Assembly: GCA_001870995.2 (NCBI GenBank)
Contig: MLAV02000016.1
Coordinates: forward strand, 87,100 to 151,099
DNA length: 64,000 bases
Direction: 5' to 3'
Source: Chitinophaga sp. CB10
GTDB taxonomy: Bacteria > Bacteroidota > Bacteroidia > Chitinophagales > Chitinophagaceae
In this document: one piece after another, positions 43,599-52,226 of the stretch
How positions within the stretch are numbered: position 1 is the stretch's first letter
Layout: the number at the start of each line of letters is the position of its first letter
Notes under the pieces: model-generated
Told to the model about the DNA's origin: nothing
The model's database searches: none
The model's input: the letters and a program-made list of their open reading frames with translations, nothing else
Translations under genes and position numbers: made by a program

Positions 43599-43985
43599 TT
43601 AATTGAGCTTGAAAGGCACAATCATCTGGAACTCCGGTATTTTCACCTCGAAAAGCTTCTTATCCAGCTGATTTTCCATCTGGTAAGTACCATACATTTT
43701 TCCTATTTCAGTGCGGAGATTTGATCCCGAGACGTACTGGTAAGTTTCACCGGGAGCCAGCAGGGGTTGGACGCCTACTACACCTTCGCCTTCTACTTCA
43801 CGGTGGTTACCGTTTGAATCAATGATGTACCAGTGACGGCGAAGTAATTTGATAGGGAAAGTATTGTTGTTTTCGATAGTAATCCGGTAGGCGAACATAA
43901 ATTCGCTTCCAATAGGATTCGAATAATCCGGTTGGTAGAATGTTTCCACGCTGATTGTGATTCCCTCTGTTACCTTCTTTACCAT
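43599..43985 (-). CDS. apaG: ApaG domain protein
   Basis: A 128-residue protein of the ApaG family, a fibronectin-III-like fold linked to cobalt/magnesium sensitivity and to binding of nucleotides. Hallmarks: FAYRITIENNNTFPIKLLRRHW, EGEGVVGVQPLLAPGETYQY and the GTYQM block. No signal peptide, so cytoplasmic. Precise role unknown. It lies upstream of no obvious partner. Confidence 0.92.
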   Translation of the reverse strand: MVKKVTEGITISVETFYQPDYSNPIGSEFMFAYRITIENNNTFPIKLLRRHWYIIDSNGNHREVEGEGVVGVQPLLAPGETYQYVSGSNLRTEIGKMYGTYQMENQLDKKLFEVKIPEFQMIVPFKLN

Positions 43986-44047
43986 ATAACAACCTTTAAC
44001 GTAAAAATAAGGAAAATAATGAGGTGTTACCCTGCTTTAACGATTTT

Positions 44048-44374
44048 TTAGTGAATTTCCACTCCCTCCAACATGGTTGGATCGCTCTCTGCGGCTCTGG
44101 CAGCCACTTCGAAGGAATTATTCACATACCCGTTGCGCAGGTAATCCCTGAAATAGTGATAGAGGAAAGAGAGGAAACCCCATTGGCGGAACTGGCGTAC
44201 ATGACACACTTCATGCCGTACCCATGCAGTATCCGCCAGGAACGCATCGCGCGAAACGCCATGCAGATGGATGGTATCACCCATCACCATGGCAACTGCC
44301 GGCACTTTCAGCCGTTTGGCGGCCAAAAGTGCCAGCAGCGATCTTTCGTGTATGCGTACTTTTATTTTTTCCAC
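44048..44374 (-). CDS. Small HEXXH-motif protein (DUF4157-like)
   Basis: A 108-residue protein without a signal peptide. Near residue 54 it has the zincin motif HEVCH in the context WVRHEVCHVRQFRQWG, like the minimal DUF4157-type peptidase folds. It overlaps the end of the DUF5777 barrel gene by 13 bases and is the last gene of a four-gene operon (cytochrome-like lipoprotein, YceI, barrel, this). Zinc binding is likely; proteolysis is only a possibility given the small size. Confidence 0.7.
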   Translation of the reverse strand: MEKIKVRIHERSLLALLAAKRLKVPAVAMVMGDTIHLHGVSRDAFLADTAWVRHEVCHVRQFRQWGFLSFLYHYFRDYLRNGYVNNSFEVAARAAESDPTMLEGVEIH

Positions 44375-45303
44375 GTCTTCTTACCACCTAACGTAAATCT
44401 ACGGGAAATATTGAATCCCCAGCGGAATTGCCCCTGCAGCCAGGAAGCGTGCGTTTCAGGGATAAACTGGCTCTCCTGGATAGCCGTAGCGTTAGTGAAG
44501 TTGATATGGAAAACGTGCCCACCGGTTTCTATTTCAATACCTACGCCCAGCGGGTTATAAAACTTGATACCGTTGGCGCTGAAATAATCCTTGCTTTCCT
44601 GGGAGCGGAAAGGATAGAAATATTCCACGATGAAGCCCACCCGTTTGGAAACCTTCAGCCGGCCGGCCGCGCCCAGGGCAAACATGTTGTTCATATCCAT
44701 GTAGGCCACTTTATTGCGGTGTACGTAGGTAGGGCTGAGGGAGAGCGTGAGCTTGTCGCCCAGCTTGCGGGCTATCACCGTTTGCAGCACATAATTGAGC
44801 CGGTCCGTACCATCCTGGAAATATACCGGGCTGTTTTTATCTTCGGAAGCGGTCATGCAGCTTACGTTCATGGTCCCGAGAACGGCGAGCGACAGCGGCA
44901 CGTGGTTATCCGTAGTTTGGGTAAGGAGCTTGTATTTCACCAACCCGTCCACCAGCTGGGATTGCACGCCGGAGCCCTTGCTGCGGCCGAGGCCTACCAT
45001 GAGCTTGTCCGTAATACCGTATTCCAGGCCGATGCGGATATCGGTAGAATTATCCGTACCGAAGAAGGTTTTCACGCCGCCGAACTCCCCGCCCAGGTCA
45101 CCGAAACGGTGATCCACCCGGAAATCCAGTTCGTGTTTGCCCAGGGTTTCAGTGGAGTGCCCCATGATGATGCGGGTACCCTTATAGGTGTTCAGCACCG
45201 GCTGATGGGAGGCCGTGCTGTCAAAGAGGTTGCTCAGGTCCGACTGGGCCAGGCATACAAAAGGCAGGCCGCTGCCGAGCAGCAGAAAAATTATGAATTT
45301 CAT
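44362..45303 (-). CDS. DUF5777-like outer-membrane beta-barrel protein
   Basis: A 313-residue exported protein; the signal peptide ends near CLAQ. The body is a run of amphipathic strands (STETLGKHELDFRVDHRFGD; IRIGLEYGITDKLMVGLGRS; VGIEIETGGHVFHINFTNA) ending in RRFTLGGKKTWKK. This matches the DUF5777 barrel proteins of Bacteroidota, which commonly occur with YceI and cytochrome-like lipoproteins. It lies 21 bases after yceI. A role in moving a small lipid or electron carrier is possible but unproven. Confidence 0.8.
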   Translation of the reverse strand: MKFIIFLLLGSGLPFVCLAQSDLSNLFDSTASHQPVLNTYKGTRIIMGHSTETLGKHELDFRVDHRFGDLGGEFGGVKTFFGTDNSTDIRIGLEYGITDKLMVGLGRSKGSGVQSQLVDGLVKYKLLTQTTDNHVPLSLAVLGTMNVSCMTASEDKNSPVYFQDGTDRLNYVLQTVIARKLGDKLTLSLSPTYVHRNKVAYMDMNNMFALGAAGRLKVSKRVGFIVEYFYPFRSQESKDYFSANGIKFYNPLGVGIEIETGGHVFHINFTNATAIQESQFIPETHASWLQGQFRWGFNISRRFTLGGKKTWKK

Positions 45304-45324
45304 AATAAAAGTTCTGATTTTGGA

Positions 45325-45873
45325 CTATTTCGCCGTTGCGGTATAGGTAGCATTGACAGTAACCGCAACTTGTTCGGCAATATTTTTAACCACTATTGTT
45401 GGAATTTTGACCTTGTGATCGGCCAGTTTTACATTGAACCTGGCGTTCAGTTGTAAAGCATTTCCGCTTACAGTAATCGTTCCTTTTTCGCGGTAGGTTT
45501 TATCCACCCCGTGCAAATTCAGTGTACCCTCTACCGTTACGTTGTAGGTTCCCGCTACGGAGAGGTCCACCTCGTCCAGTATTTTCCCTTTAAACTCCGC
45601 ATTGGGATATTTATCCGATTCCATATAGGTGGAGTTAAAGTGTTGCTGCATCAGCCTTTCGTCGAAATCAAAGGAAGCGATGGGCACTTTAAAGTAGATC
45701 GCTTTTGTTTTGATATTGATGGCGGATACAGCTTTGTTGGTCTTAGCCTCTATGTCTTCCAGCGGGGCGGAAGAGAAGAAGGAGATGCCGGCGCCTTTTG
45801 CCGTATAGATATCCTGGCAAAAACCCGGTTGACGGAGCAAAAGACCTAAGGCCAGCAGTAAAACGTACTTCAT
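45325..45873 (-). CDS. YceI family periplasmic protein
   Basis: A 182-residue lipocalin-like protein with a Sec signal (MKYVLLLALGLLLRQPGFCQ). YceI features: IYTAKGAGISFFSSAPLEDI, DFDERLMQQHFNSTYME and VEGTLNLHGVDKTY. YceI proteins bind isoprenoid or fatty-acyl chains in the periplasm. The ATG at 45873 lies 16 bases after the upstream gene's stop and begins the signal peptide; the frame can be extended to 45909, which would overlap that gene. Confidence 0.9.
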   Translation of the reverse strand: MKYVLLLALGLLLRQPGFCQDIYTAKGAGISFFSSAPLEDIEAKTNKAVSAINIKTKAIYFKVPIASFDFDERLMQQHFNSTYMESDKYPNAEFKGKILDEVDLSVAGTYNVTVEGTLNLHGVDKTYREKGTITVSGNALQLNARFNVKLADHKVKIPTIVVKNIAEQVAVTVNATYTATAK

Positions 45874-45889
45874 GGTAGCATTTTTTGGT

Positions 45890-46258
45890 TTACTGATCCG
45901 GCATGCCATGATTAACCCAGCAGGCCAGTGAATCTTTGGCGCCTTGCGACAGGGCGGTGAATGCGGCAGGCGGCATATCCGCCTGCGGGCCGGTTACCCG
46001 CTGTGCAAAGATACCCGGCTTGGCAGCAATGTAGGCCTTGATACGGTCGGCGCTACTAAAGTTGGCCGCAGCAGGGGAATTACCTCCCGGATGACAACCT
46101 TTGGAGGTACAGTTGGATTGAATAACAGCAACGGCATAGCTGGTGAAAATTTTGGCGGTGTCGCAGGCAGTCTTAACCTGTGGCGCCGGCGCCTGCTCGT
46201 TTTTACATGCCATCGCATACAAGCAAACGCCTCCCGCAAGAATCCATAGTTTTTTCAT
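45890..46258 (-). CDS. Cytochrome-c-like lipoprotein with CX4CH motif
   Basis: A 122-residue lipoprotein (lipobox YAMAC, cysteine near 18). The heme-type site is NCTSKGCHPGG: two residues more than the normal CxxCH, i.e. Cys-x4-Cys-His. A methionine in ADMPPAAFTAL and a final Cys-Trp (LACWVNHGMPDQ) match the usual end of small Bacteroidota and planctomycete-type cytochromes. It probably binds heme c or another ligand through this site; proof is lacking. First gene of the YceI-DUF5777-HEXXH operon. Confidence 0.78.
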   Translation of the reverse strand: MKKLWILAGGVCLYAMACKNEQAPAPQVKTACDTAKIFTSYAVAVIQSNCTSKGCHPGGNSPAAANFSSADRIKAYIAAKPGIFAQRVTGPQADMPPAAFTALSQGAKDSLACWVNHGMPDQ

Positions 46259-46349
46259 AAAGATGCAGGTAGTTTTTACAAGGTAATACGTTTTACTTTT
46301 TTCTTCCGTTGCCTCGTTAAAAAAAATATCCTACTTTCTTTTCAAGACT

Positions 46350-46357
46350 TATTTTTG
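46350..46357 (+). promoter_or_regulatory. -7 box of murF
   Basis: TATTTTTG, 12 bases before the TTG start and 18 before an in-frame GTG. The implied leader is very short. Confidence 0.5.
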
Positions 46358-46369
46358 TAAGAAATACCA

Positions 46370-47659
46370 TTGACTGTGAATATCGAACAACTCTATAGCA
46401 TTTACCTGCAAAACCCATCCATACAAACAGATACCCGCAAGCTGAAAGCGGGGGATCTCTTCTTTGCGTTGAAAGGCGCCAACTTCAACGGCAATGAATT
46501 TGCCGCAAAGGCGCTGGAGCAGGGCGCCGGCTTTGCCGTGGTAGACGAGGAAAAATACTTCACACAACCGGATAAAATGATGCTGGTGAGCGATGCGCTG
46601 GAAGCCTTGCAGCAACTGGCCCTGCATCACCGCAAACAGCTGGGGATACCGTTCATCGCTATTACCGGCACTAACGGTAAGACCACTACGAAAGAGCTGA
46701 TCAACGCGGCGCTTTCGTCCAACTATAAAACCTATGCCACGGTAGGCAACCTCAACAACCACATCGGGGTGCCGCTTACCATCCTCAGCATCCGCGAGGA
46801 TGTAGAGCTGGCCGTGATTGAAATGGGCGCCAACCACCAACGGGAAATCGAAGCCTATTGTAAGATAGCCCTGCCTACGCACGGCATTATCACCAATATC
46901 GGGAAAGCCCACCTGGAAGGCTTTGGCGGCGAAGAAGGCGTTAAGAAAGCCAAGGGGGAACTGTACGATTACCTGCGCGCCAACAACGGAACAGTGTTCG
47001 TTTGCAACGAATACGGGTATTTAATGGAAATGAGCCAGGGCATCGCGCACGTGATCACCTATGGCCGGGAGAACGCGGATTACACCGGTAGGCCGCTGGC
47101 GGATAAAGCATTCCTGGAAGTGGAAGTCACCGGCGATAGCAAGGTAGGGCTGATACAAACCCAGCTGGTAGGCGCTTATAACTTTCCTAACGTGATGGCT
47201 GCCGTTACCGTTGCCAGTCATTTTAAAGTGCCGGCACAAAAAATTGCGCCTGCCATTGCCGCTTATACCCCATCCAACAACCGCTCACAGGTGATCAAAC
47301 AGGGCTCCAATACCATTATCATGGATGCCTACAACGCCAACCCTTCCAGCATGAAAGCCGCGCTGGACAATTTTGCCGGCTTGCAGGCCAATAAGAAAGT
47401 ATTGCTGCTGGGCGCAATGATGGAGCTGGGAGAAGACAGTATTAAAGAACACCAGGCCCTCGTAGACGCTTTACAGCGCACTCATTGGGATGCCGTTGTA
47501 TTGGTGGGCGGCGATTTTCAGAAAGTGACCCATCCTTATATCTACCTGCCGGATGCGCTCGAAGCTAAAAAATGGCTCGAACAGCAACAGTTCACGGACA
47601 CGCATATACTCGTAAAAGGCTCCAGGAGTACCGGTATGGAGCGCGTGATTAGTCAGTAG
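46370..47659 (+). CDS. murF: UDP-N-acetylmuramoyl-tripeptide-D-alanyl-D-alanine ligase
   Basis: A 429-residue Mur ligase adding D-Ala-D-Ala to the cell-wall precursor. The ATP loop is intact (ITGTNGKTTTKE, residues about 98-109), with VIEMGANHQREIEAYC, TNIGKAHLEGFGG and DAYNANPSSMKAAL. The start is non-ATG: a TTG at 46370 or a GTG at 46376. A second MurF-type domain occurs in the fusion at 56965-59475, but this one has the canonical active-site loop. Confidence 0.94.
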   Translation: MTVNIEQLYSIYLQNPSIQTDTRKLKAGDLFFALKGANFNGNEFAAKALEQGAGFAVVDEEKYFTQPDKMMLVSDALEALQQLALHHRKQLGIPFIAITGTNGKTTTKELINAALSSNYKTYATVGNLNNHIGVPLTILSIREDVELAVIEMGANHQREIEAYCKIALPTHGIITNIGKAHLEGFGGEEGVKKAKGELYDYLRANNGTVFVCNEYGYLMEMSQGIAHVITYGRENADYTGRPLADKAFLEVEVTGDSKVGLIQTQLVGAYNFPNVMAAVTVASHFKVPAQKIAPAIAAYTPSNNRSQVIKQGSNTIIMDAYNANPSSMKAALDNFAGLQANKKVLLLGAMMELGEDSIKEHQALVDALQRTHWDAVVLVGGDFQKVTHPYIYLPDALEAKKWLEQQQFTDTHILVKGSRSTGMERVISQ

Positions 47660-47765
47660 TTCAGATTTTTGGAAGCGGTCGGGACAATTTGTTAATGATT
47701 TCATAATTTTTATATGTTTTCCCGTTAACATACGGTTTCGACCTTTAAACCAAAATCTGAATTGC

Positions 47766-50700
47766 ATGAGTCTTAAGATCCGCGTCCTCTGGGGCATACT
47801 ATGCGGTATGCTCCTGTTGCCAACCCTTTTATTTGCCCAGGAAACAACAGCCGACATTTCCGGTATCATCAGTTCCGCCAACGAAGCCGTACCCGGCGCC
47901 AGCATCGTGGCGATACATACGCCCACCGGCTCCCGGTACCAGACCGTATCCCGTAAAGATGGCCGTTTTAATTTACCGAACCTTCGGGTAGGCGGCCCCT
48001 ACGTGGTAACCGTCACCTTCATGGGCTTTAAGGAAGAAAAGAAAGAAAACATCTTCCTTTCCCTCGGGCAGGATTACAAACTGGACCTGACGCTGAAAGC
48101 CACTACCAGCTCCCTCAGCGAGGTAGTTGTAAAAGCGGCCGGCGCACAAAACAAAGTATTCAACAAGAGCCGCACAGGGAGCCAGGAAGTGATCACCCGC
48201 GCACAGATGGACCGGCTGCCTACTATCAGCCGCTCCATGCAGGACTTCACCCGCCTCACTCCTTCTGCAAACGGCTTAAGCATCGGCGGGCGCAGCAACC
48301 AGCTCAATAACATTACCGTTGACGGCGCCAACTTCAACAACGCCTTTGGCCTGCAGCCTACACTTGGCTCCCAGACGGCCTCCCAGCCCATCAGCCTCGA
48401 AGCGCTGGAACAAATCCAGGTAAACGTTTCCCCCTATGATGTACGCCAGGGTGGATTTTCCGGCGCGGGCATCAACAGCGTTACGAAAAGCGGTACCAAT
48501 GATTTCAAAGGCACGGTATATACCTTCATCCAAACGCCGGGCCTGCAGGGGCTGAAAGTGGGTACAGCAACAGTGCCTAAGCCATCCTTCAATTACAACC
48601 TGCGGGGCTTTAATGTGGGCGGCGCCATCGTCCGCAACAAATTATTCTTCTTCGTAAGCGGGGAATCCGAGCGTATCGACGCGCCGGCCACCAGCCTGGT
48701 AGCCAACAAACAAGGGCAGGTAGCAGGCGGCAACGTATCCCAGGCCACCGCTGAGGACCTGGATGCGCTCAAGAAATTCCTCATCGATACCTACGGCTAT
48801 AACCCCGGCGATTACCAGGGTTATACCTACCGCACGCAGAGCGATAAAGCCACGGTTAAGGTGGACTGGAATATCAATGAAAAAAATACCTTAACGCTGA
48901 AGTACAACTACCTGAAATCGTTTAAAGATATTCCGGCGAGCAATAGCGGCGCTCCCAACAACAACCGCCAGCCGAGCAATACCGGCCTGCCTTTCAGCGG
49001 CAGCGGCTATACGATCAACAACAACTTCAATATTTTTATTGCGGAGCTGAACACCCGCATCGGCAACAATGCTTCCAATAAGTTGCAGGTAGGATACAGC
49101 GCCATGCGCGATTTCAGGGCATCCCTCTCCGGCGGCAACTTCCCCCTGGTGGATATCCTCAACGGCCAGGGCGCAAGCTATACCGCTTTCGGCTACGAAC
49201 CGTTTACCTACAACAACAAGCTGAATACGGACGTGTACCAGCTCTCAGATATCTTCAATCTTTATAAAGGCGCACACGAAATCACCATCGGTACCCAGAA
49301 CTATTACAAAACTTTCCTGAATGGTTTTGCGCCTAACTATGTGGGCAACTACCGTTATAACTCGCTGGCAGATTTTTACGCCAGCGCACAATCCGGCGCG
49401 CTGACCACTGCGCGCTATGCGTTGTCCTTTGCCAGCACGCCCGACGGTTCCTTCCCTTATGCCAAAGTGAACGCGCTGGAACTGGGCGTATTTGTGCAGG
49501 ATAAATGGAGTGTTAGCAAATATTTCACGCTTACCTACGGTTTACGCGTGGATGTGCCGGTCATCGGCAATACCTTTACCCGCAACGATTCCCTGACGAC
49601 GCTGACCTTCCGCGACGGGGTTAAGCTGGATGTTGGGCAGAAGCCTGCCACTGCGCCGCTGATCTCCCCACGCGTTGGCTTCAACTGGGATGTCACGCAC
49701 GACAACCAGACGCAGCTCCGTGGAGGCGTGGGCTTGTTTGCGGGCCCTCCGCCGGCAGTGTGGCTTAGCAACCAGGCCGGTAACAACGGCGTACAGTTTG
49801 GTTCTTTTGTAGCCACTGCCGGTACAAACACGACGATCAACTATCCTTTCAGCGCCAACCCTGACAAGTATCGCCCGGGAGCGGGCCAGCTCTCCACCGC
49901 GTACAACATTGCCGCTACGGACCGGAACTTCAAGTATCCGCAGGTCCTCAAAGCTACGCTGGCGGTAGACAGAAGGCTGCCAGGCGGTATTGACGGAACG
50001 CTGGAGTTTAACTATTCAAAAGATATCAACGCCGTGTATTTCCAGAACGTCAACCTGCCGGCCACCGGTACTGCGTTTGACGGGGCGGACCACCGCATCC
50101 GCTACAGCGCGCCGCAGATCTATGGCCCTGTTGCGGGCGGTAACACGCTAGGCAAGCCCAATATCAGCGACGCTATCCTGATGCGCAATACCAACAAAGG
50201 CTACAGCTATTTTGTAACCTTGCAGTTACAGAAAAATATCCAGCACCTCACCATGAGCGCGGCCTATACCTATTCAAAATCCCGCAGCGTGAATGATGGC
50301 GGCTCCATTGCGCAGAGCAACTGGCGCGACCGCCCCGTGAGCGGTGATCCCAACGCTGATGTGCTGGGCTATTCCAATTATTATCTGCCGCATCGCGTCA
50401 TTGCTACCGCTACTTACAAGTTTAACTGGGCCAAACATTTTGCCACCTCCTTCGGGCTGGTGTTTGAAGCGGCGCCAAACGGCACTACCTCCTATACTTA
50501 CAGCGGGGATGTTAACAATGACGCCTCCAATGGTAACAACGATTTGATCTTTATCCCGGCCAATGCGAGCCAGATCAAGCTGGTGCCGGTAGGCTATTCG
50601 GACAAGGCTTACAATCCGGCTACGAATGCGGATAAACGCAGTGAAACCGTTATCTGGAACCAGCTTGATAACTTTATCAAACAGGATAATTACCTGAACA

Positions 50701-51086
50701 GCCACCGGGGAGCGTACGCAGAGCGCAATGGCGTGGTGCTGCCATGGTTTAAGCGGGCGGACCTGAATATTACACAGGATATTTATGTTTTCTCCGGCAA
50801 GAACCAGGCTAAGCACACCTTACGCCTTACGTTCGATATCATCAACCTGGGCAACTTCCTGAACAGGCGCTGGGGCACTTACAAGATCGCCAACCAGGCG
50901 TCGTTCCTGAAGTACGAAGGTTACTGGAAAGACCCGTCTTCCGGGCAGACGACCAATATTCCGGCGTTCTCCTTCCCGTACCTGGATGCGAAGAACGAAA
51001 TCCCGCTGACGAATTCATGGAGGGATAACACGGCTACTATCAGCCGCTGGCAGGGGCAGATTGGCATCCGTTATATTTTCAATTAA
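47766..51086 (+). CDS. Oar-like TonB-dependent receptor
   Basis: An 1106-residue outer-membrane protein. Signal peptide to about residue 24, then a carboxypeptidase-regulatory-like domain (ISGIISSANEAVPGASIVAI), a plug-like segment (QLNNITVDGANFNNAFGLQP; GAGINSVTKSGTNDFKGTV) and a large barrel ending GQIGIRYIFN. The pattern is that of the OmpA-related Oar proteins of myxobacteria and Bacteroidota, rather than of SusC. Such proteins are linked to secretion or adhesion. No partner gene follows; a long intergenic region does. Confidence 0.9.
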   Translation: MSLKIRVLWGILCGMLLLPTLLFAQETTADISGIISSANEAVPGASIVAIHTPTGSRYQTVSRKDGRFNLPNLRVGGPYVVTVTFMGFKEEKKENIFLSLGQDYKLDLTLKATTSSLSEVVVKAAGAQNKVFNKSRTGSQEVITRAQMDRLPTISRSMQDFTRLTPSANGLSIGGRSNQLNNITVDGANFNNAFGLQPTLGSQTASQPISLEALEQIQVNVSPYDVRQGGFSGAGINSVTKSGTNDFKGTVYTFIQTPGLQGLKVGTATVPKPSFNYNLRGFNVGGAIVRNKLFFFVSGESERIDAPATSLVANKQGQVAGGNVSQATAEDLDALKKFLIDTYGYNPGDYQGYTYRTQSDKATVKVDWNINEKNTLTLKYNYLKSFKDIPASNSGAPNNNRQPSNTGLPFSGSGYTINNNFNIFIAELNTRIGNNASNKLQVGYSAMRDFRASLSGGNFPLVDILNGQGASYTAFGYEPFTYNNKLNTDVYQLSDIFNLYKGAHEITIGTQNYYKTFLNGFAPNYVGNYRYNSLADFYASAQSGALTTARYALSFASTPDGSFPYAKVNALELGVFVQDKWSVSKYFTLTYGLRVDVPVIGNTFTRNDSLTTLTFRDGVKLDVGQKPATAPLISPRVGFNWDVTHDNQTQLRGGVGLFAGPPPAVWLSNQAGNNGVQFGSFVATAGTNTTINYPFSANPDKYRPGAGQLSTAYNIAATDRNFKYPQVLKATLAVDRRLPGGIDGTLEFNYSKDINAVYFQNVNLPATGTAFDGADHRIRYSAPQIYGPVAGGNTLGKPNISDAILMRNTNKGYSYFVTLQLQKNIQHLTMSAAYTYSKSRSVNDGGSIAQSNWRDRPVSGDPNADVLGYSNYYLPHRVIATATYKFNWAKHFATSFGLVFEAAPNGTTSYTYSGDVNNDASNGNNDLIFIPANASQIKLVPVGYSDKAYNPATNADKRSETVIWNQLDNFIKQDNYLNSHRGAYAERNGVVLPWFKRADLNITQDIYVFSGKNQAKHTLRLTFDIINLGNFLNRRWGTYKIANQASFLKYEGYWKDPSSGQTTNIPAFSFPYLDAKNEIPLTNSWRDNTATISRWQGQIGIRYIFN

Positions 51087-51783
51087 TACGTTGACGGATA
51101 TACGAAACAGCACCGCAGCAAGACATAAACCTGAATAAACGGAGCGCAATAAAGTAGGTAACCGGAAATAGATAGTCAAACGGAAACGGTTACACGAAAA
51201 TGATGAATTAAAAAAACGAAGCCGGTTCTTACGAACCGGCTTCTGCCATTATTTAATATTTTTGTAAAGATTTAAACAATTAGTTGCAATAAGTTCACGT
51301 TTATTAAACGTAAGCCCTGCTGCGGTATGCCTAACCATCCACATAGGTACTGCAATGGCATAAACCCTCAGGACGCTTGCTATCTACACGCCGGCTACCA
51401 CTGATGCACTTTCCCTTCTACCTGAAAAAAAACATAGGACCTATATAAAAAAAAGACCTGCAAGCTAAAAAACCCGCAGGTGTTCATAACCTATGCCAAC
51501 TTTAGAGTAATCGTTAAGAGCTTTACAGCTGAGCTGGTTTAAGCTCCAATATTTTTAGTTATGATTGTCTTTTTTGTGTTTGTGTATATATAGATAACGT
51601 GATAGAAAATACTTTTGTTCAGAGTTTTAAAAATTTTTTTGGTTGTCGCTAACAAAGTGTTTTTTGGCGGCTACATATTTACATACGAACCATAAATAAG
51701 TTTGGATTGCTAAAATGGAAAAAAAATAAAAAAAAATCTAATTATTAAAAATCGAAATATCTAACTAAATCAAGATGGGTTTT
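51087..51783. other. 697-bp AT-rich convergent intergenic region, candidate structured RNA
   Basis: No convincing ORF. It lies between two 3' ends (Oar-like receptor and mce). Contents: a strong hairpin at 51218-51243; a plus-strand -7 box TATTTTTG at 51257-51264; small hairpins including ACGTTT-ATT-AAACGT near 51298 and ATAGG-A-CCTAT near 51434; the stem ACCTGC/GCAGGT (51456-51461 with 51476-51481); GAGCTT/AAGCTC (51518-51523 with 51541-51546); three copies of a CATAGG/CCTATG motif that can pair across up to 150 bases; and another box TACTTTTG at 51610-51617. The right part, 51560-51780, is very AT-rich. No tmRNA, SRP RNA or RNase P signature was recognised. Confidence 0.45.
51211..51243 (-). 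terminator. Strong hairpin with minus-strand T tract
   Basis: A perfect 11-bp stem (51218-51228 with 51233-51243), loop TTAC, and on the minus strand a T run from 51216 down to 51210. On the plus strand the tail is poor in T. It lies 130 bases after the Oar-like gene and 540 bases beyond mce, so which transcript it ends is unclear. Confidence 0.75.
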
Positions 51784-52185
51784 TTAGCGAATTTCCTGGC
51801 AAATTTCAATTAAAACTCCATTTGTATTTTTAGGATGCACAAAGCATATCAGCTTATTATCCGCCCCTTTTTTCGGCGTTTCGTTCAGTAAAACAAAACC
51901 CTCCGAACGGAGCCTTTCCATCTCGGCGTAGATATCTGCCACCTCAAAAGCGATATGATGGATGCCTTCCCCTTTTTTGTCGAGAAACCTGGCAATAGCG
52001 CTCTCTGCGGCAGTAGCTTCCAGCAGTTCTATTTTATTTTCCCCGGTTTGAAAAAAGGCGGTTATCACATTTTCGCTGGCTACGGCTTCCTGTTTGTAGC
52101 AGGGGGTATTGAGAAGTTTTTCATAAACGGGAATGCTTGTTTCCAGCGACTTTACAGCGATTCCAATGTGTTCGACCTTGAGCAT
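51784..52185 (-). CDS. mce: Methylmalonyl-CoA epimerase
   Basis: A 133-residue vicinal-oxygen-chelate enzyme beginning MLKVEHIGIAVKSLETSIPV. The metal ligands are in VEHIGIAV (His), KGEGIHHIAFEV (His) and the final NGVLIEICQ (Glu), as in Mce. It interconverts the R and S forms of methylmalonyl-CoA in propionate metabolism. The frame extends upstream to 52242, overlapping the divergent gene, so this ATG is chosen. The mutase genes are not in the window. Confidence 0.92.
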   Translation of the reverse strand: MLKVEHIGIAVKSLETSIPVYEKLLNTPCYKQEAVASENVITAFFQTGENKIELLEATAAESAIARFLDKKGEGIHHIAFEVADIYAEMERLRSEGFVLLNETPKKGADNKLICFVHPKNTNGVLIEICQEIR

Positions 52186-52214
52186 ATGCATTATTTTTAC
52201 TATGCCGAATGTCG

Positions 52215-52222
52215 TATTTTTG
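52215..52222 (+). promoter_or_regulatory. -7 box abutting the cysteine desulfurase start codon
   Basis: TATTTTTG ends four bases before the ATG at 52227 (box, TTTG, ATG). A transcript from here would have almost no leader. Confidence 0.5.
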
Positions 52223-52226
52223 TTTG

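Noticed and set aside
51087..51783. tmRNA, SRP RNA or RNase P RNA in the long intergenic region
   Set aside because: None of the conserved cores (CCA-ended acceptor, GGAAGG-type loop, GAGGAAAGTC) was found.
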